A DNA stretch of 6,308 bases, from contig MGNI01000146.1 in assembly GCA_001795115.1 (NCBI GenBank), positions 21,189 to 27,496 on the forward strand, read 5' to 3'. The stretch is from Chloroflexi bacterium RBG_16_48_8. Its GTDB lineage: Bacteria > Chloroflexota > Anaerolineae > Anaerolineales > E44-bin32. The first letter of the stretch is position 1, and each line of letters starts with the position of its first letter. The notes under the pieces were generated by a model, which saw only the letters and a program-made list of their open reading frames with translations, had not been told where the DNA came from and made no database searches. Position numbers and translations under genes: made by a program. Below, piece after piece: positions 4,159-6,308 of the stretch.

Positions 4159-6308
4159 ATGCGCCCGATAAGAATGCTTCTTTTGACTGTAATGTTGATA
4201 TCCGCCCTTCTGATTCCAATCTCACCTGCAAGCGCAGATGGGATCATCATTCCGGATCCACCCATCTGCGAGCCTGGACCTTGTCCAGGCCCCTTTCCGA
4301 TAACGCAATTGGCCATCGAATATCACCATGTGCAAGTAAGCATCGAGAACCAGGTGGTTACAACGCATGTGGATCAAGTATTCCGCAACGATAATGATTG
4401 GCAGGTTGAAGGGACCTACATCTTCCCCATCCCTGAGGGTGCAAGTATCGGTGAATTTACCTTATGGATCGATAATGAACCGGTTGAAGGCAAGATCCTC
4501 ACCAAGGAAGAAGCCCGAAAAATCTACGAAGACATCGTTCGCACCATGCGTGATCCCGCCCTATTGGAGTATATCGATCGCGGGGCTGTCCAAGCCTCCA
4601 TCTTCCCTATTCCACCTGGAGGCGATAGACGTATCGAGCTCGAATATACCGAGGTTCTAACAGCTGACAACGGGCTGATCCATTATCGTTACCCCCTCAA
4701 CACAGAAAAATTTTCTACGCAACCGTTGGAAGAGGTGTCTATCTCTGTCAGAGGGGAATCCACTGTACCCATCAAAGCGGTCTACTCTCCGACACATAAT
4801 GTATCGATTGATCGTGAAAATGAGTTTGAGTTCCTCGTCGGATATGAGGAGTCAGATGTCACTCCCGATAAGGATTTTGATTTGTTTTATTCCATTTCAG
4901 AAGAGGATTTTGGATTAAACCTCATTTCTTATCGTGACCCCTTGGATGAGGATAGCGACGGTTTCTTTTTATTGCTCGCAGCACCCAACGTAGAAGTTGA
5001 TCCCAATGAGAGTATCGCCAAAGATGTGATTTTAGTGCTGGATCGTTCAGGAAGCATGGAAGGCAAGAAGTTTCAGCAAGCACAAGAAGCATTGAAATTT
5101 GTCCTGAAGCATCTTAATCCGGAAGATCGCTTTAATATCATCGCCTTCAGTACAGGCACCCAAGCCTATGCACAATCTCTACGACCAGCATCCGAATCTT
5201 CCAAAGCCATTCGATGGGTTGATTCTTTATCCGCTCAAGGATCCACGGATATCAATTTGGCCCTCTTAGAAGCGGTAGCGCTAGTGGATGACCAACGCCC
5301 TGGAATGATACTCTTCCTAACAGATGGTCTCCCAACAGAGGGTGAAATCGATACGGCTGATATATTGGAAAATATGGCCGATGTTAGCCCTAAAAACTTG
5401 CGCTTGTTTGCATTCGGCGTAGGTTATGACGTGGATACCTTCCTGCTTGATTCTTTAGCAAAAGGACATCATGGGACAACAACCTATGTGACACCTGATC
5501 AGGCCATTGATGAAACGATCTCGGGTTTCTATGCCAAAGTCAATGACCCTGTCCTGACGGATATTGAACTCGATTTCGGCGATATCATCGTTTATGACCT
5601 CTATCCAGATCCGTTGCCCGATCTTTTTGCCGGTACCCAACTCGTTGTTGTAGGTCGATACAAGTCTCAGGGCTTTGATACAGTCACGTTAAATGGTCTG
5701 GTGAATGGTCGTAAAACTTCCTTTGCATACTCAGAGCAGCGATTCAGAGGAGAGGGCGGACAGGATTATCTTCCCCGCCTGTGGGCTACTCGGAAAATCG
5801 GCGCGTTGCTCAACCAAGTGCGCTTGCAAGGTGCAGAAGAGGAATTGATCGATCAGATCGTACGCTTGAGCATCCGCTATGGGATTATCACAGAATACAC
5901 CTCCTTCCTGGTAACAGAGCCAGAGGTCTTTGGAAACGCAGCTCAGGAGAGCATTGTTGAAGGCGAGTATGAGCGTGCTCTTGAGATTGCACCTTCAGTG
6001 TCAGGGATGGATGCAGTAGAACGTGCGGTTGAAGAGTCGAAAATGTCAGGAGCCGAAGTGCCCGTGGGACCATCGGAATTCAGAGATGTCGTAAAGATCG
6101 CTGGATCGAGGACATATAAATATATGAACGGTGTTTGGGTGGATACGCGCTTTGACCCTGAAGCGCTATCAACCCAAAAAGTTCCCTTCCTATCAGAGGA
6201 TTACTTTGACTTAGTGGATATAAGTCCAGAACTAGCAGCCGCCTTCGCACTGGGCGAACGAGTCATAGCGATTTATGGGGGAATCGCATATGAAGTGGTG
6301 GGATCAGA
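4159..6308 (+). CDS. Secreted VIT-domain and von Willebrand factor A-domain protein (3' end outside window)
   Basis: The frame is open from ATG 4159 to the window end (716 codons, no stop). Shine-Dalgarno GAGGAGG (4146-4152) lies six bases before the ATG. Residues 1-26 form a signal peptide: positive start MRPIR, hydrophobic core, probable cleavage after ASA. A Pro-rich linker with C37 and C42 follows; these are the only cysteines visible. Residues about 48-172 are a VIT domain (YIFPIPEGA, KEEARKIYEDIV, ASIFPIPPGGDRRIELEY). A vWA domain spans about 288-460 with a complete MIDAS metal site: D295-S297-S299 in DRSGSM, T363 in GSTD and D389 in FLTDG. A beta-rich region and a helix (LPRLWATRKIGALL) follow. 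The C-terminal extension (about 650-716) contains NGVWVDT and ALGERVIAIYGG. The architecture resembles inter-alpha-trypsin inhibitor heavy chains. A metal-dependent adhesion or protein-binding role outside the membrane is inferred; the ligand is unknown. Confidence 0.92.
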   Translation, partial: MRPIRMLLLTVMLISALLIPISPASADGIIIPDPPICEPGPCPGPFPITQLAIEYHHVQVSIENQVVTTHVDQVFRNDNDWQVEGTYIFPIPEGASIGEFTLWIDNEPVEGKILTKEEARKIYEDIVRTMRDPALLEYIDRGAVQASIFPIPPGGDRRIELEYTEVLTADNGLIHYRYPLNTEKFSTQPLEEVSISVRGESTVPIKAVYSPTHNVSIDRENEFEFLVGYEESDVTPDKDFDLFYSISEEDFGLNLISYRDPLDEDSDGFFLLLAAPNVEVDPNESIAKDVILVLDRSGSMEGKKFQQAQEALKFVLKHLNPEDRFNIIAFSTGTQAYAQSLRPASESSKAIRWVDSLSAQGSTDINLALLEAVALVDDQRPGMILFLTDGLPTEGEIDTADILENMADVSPKNLRLFAFGVGYDVDTFLLDSLAKGHHGTTTYVTPDQAIDETISGFYAKVNDPVLTDIELDFGDIIVYDLYPDPLPDLFAGTQLVVVGRYKSQGFDTVTLNGLVNGRKTSFAYSEQRFRGEGGQDYLPRLWATRKIGALLNQVRLQGAEEELIDQIVRLSIRYGIITEYTSFLVTEPEVFGNAAQESIVEGEYERALEIAPSVSGMDAVERAVEESKMSGAEVPVGPSEFRDVVKIAGSRTYKYMNGVWVDTRFDPEALSTQKVPFLSEDYFDLVDISPELAAAFALGERVIAIYGGIAYEVVGS

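Noticed and set aside
4119..4316. Minus-strand and alternative-frame ORFs over the VIT/vWA gene (also 4367-4660, 5455-5640 and 5888-6073)
   Set aside because: All overlap the long plus-strand frame with signal peptide, VIT and MIDAS motifs, and none shows its own motif or ribosome binding site.

Overview
The window looks like a chromosomal segment from a free-living bacterium. Inference: a member of Chloroflexota, perhaps Anaerolineae-like. The grounds are the style of the PstB-like ATPase (Q-loop VGIVFARP), the NLPY form of PrmC, and a VIT/von Willebrand A protein with a long C-terminal extension. No 16S rRNA or other decisive marker is present, so the assignment is tentative. Base composition is moderate and no sharp shift between genes was noticed. 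No transposase, phage gene, CRISPR array or tRNA was found.

Layout. Positions 1-638 (+) hold the 3' part of a phosphate-type ABC ATPase gene (pstB), cut at its Walker A motif by the window edge. Positions 639-1285 carry no convincing gene. They hold a hairpin-rich stretch ending in a plus-strand terminator (1055-1096), then a minus-strand terminator (1121-1142). The two close convergent transcription units. Positions 1286-3853 (-) form a tight operon transcribed as prfA-prmC-tsaC: peptide release factor 1, the methyltransferase that modifies the release-factor GGQ glutamine, and the threonylcarbamoyl-AMP synthase for the tRNA t6A modification. All three serve translation. The spacings (2 nt between prfA and prmC, a 14-nt overlap between prmC and tsaC) suggest translational coupling. 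A good extended -10 promoter precedes prfA, and the prfA ribosome binding site lies inside a 5'-terminal hairpin.

Positions 3854-4158 are a divergent intergenic region with nested inverted repeats. Positions 4159-6308 (+) hold a long open frame, without a stop in the window, for a secreted VIT plus vWA domain protein. It has a signal peptide, an intact MIDAS metal site and a C-terminal extension; only its 3' end is missing.

Most of the window is recognisable biology. The points most worth checking are the SD-sequestering hairpin of prfA, the hairpin-rich region after pstB, the missing Q-loop glutamine in the ATPase, and the dyad cluster upstream of the VIT/vWA gene. I did not find convincing evidence of a wholly new system.
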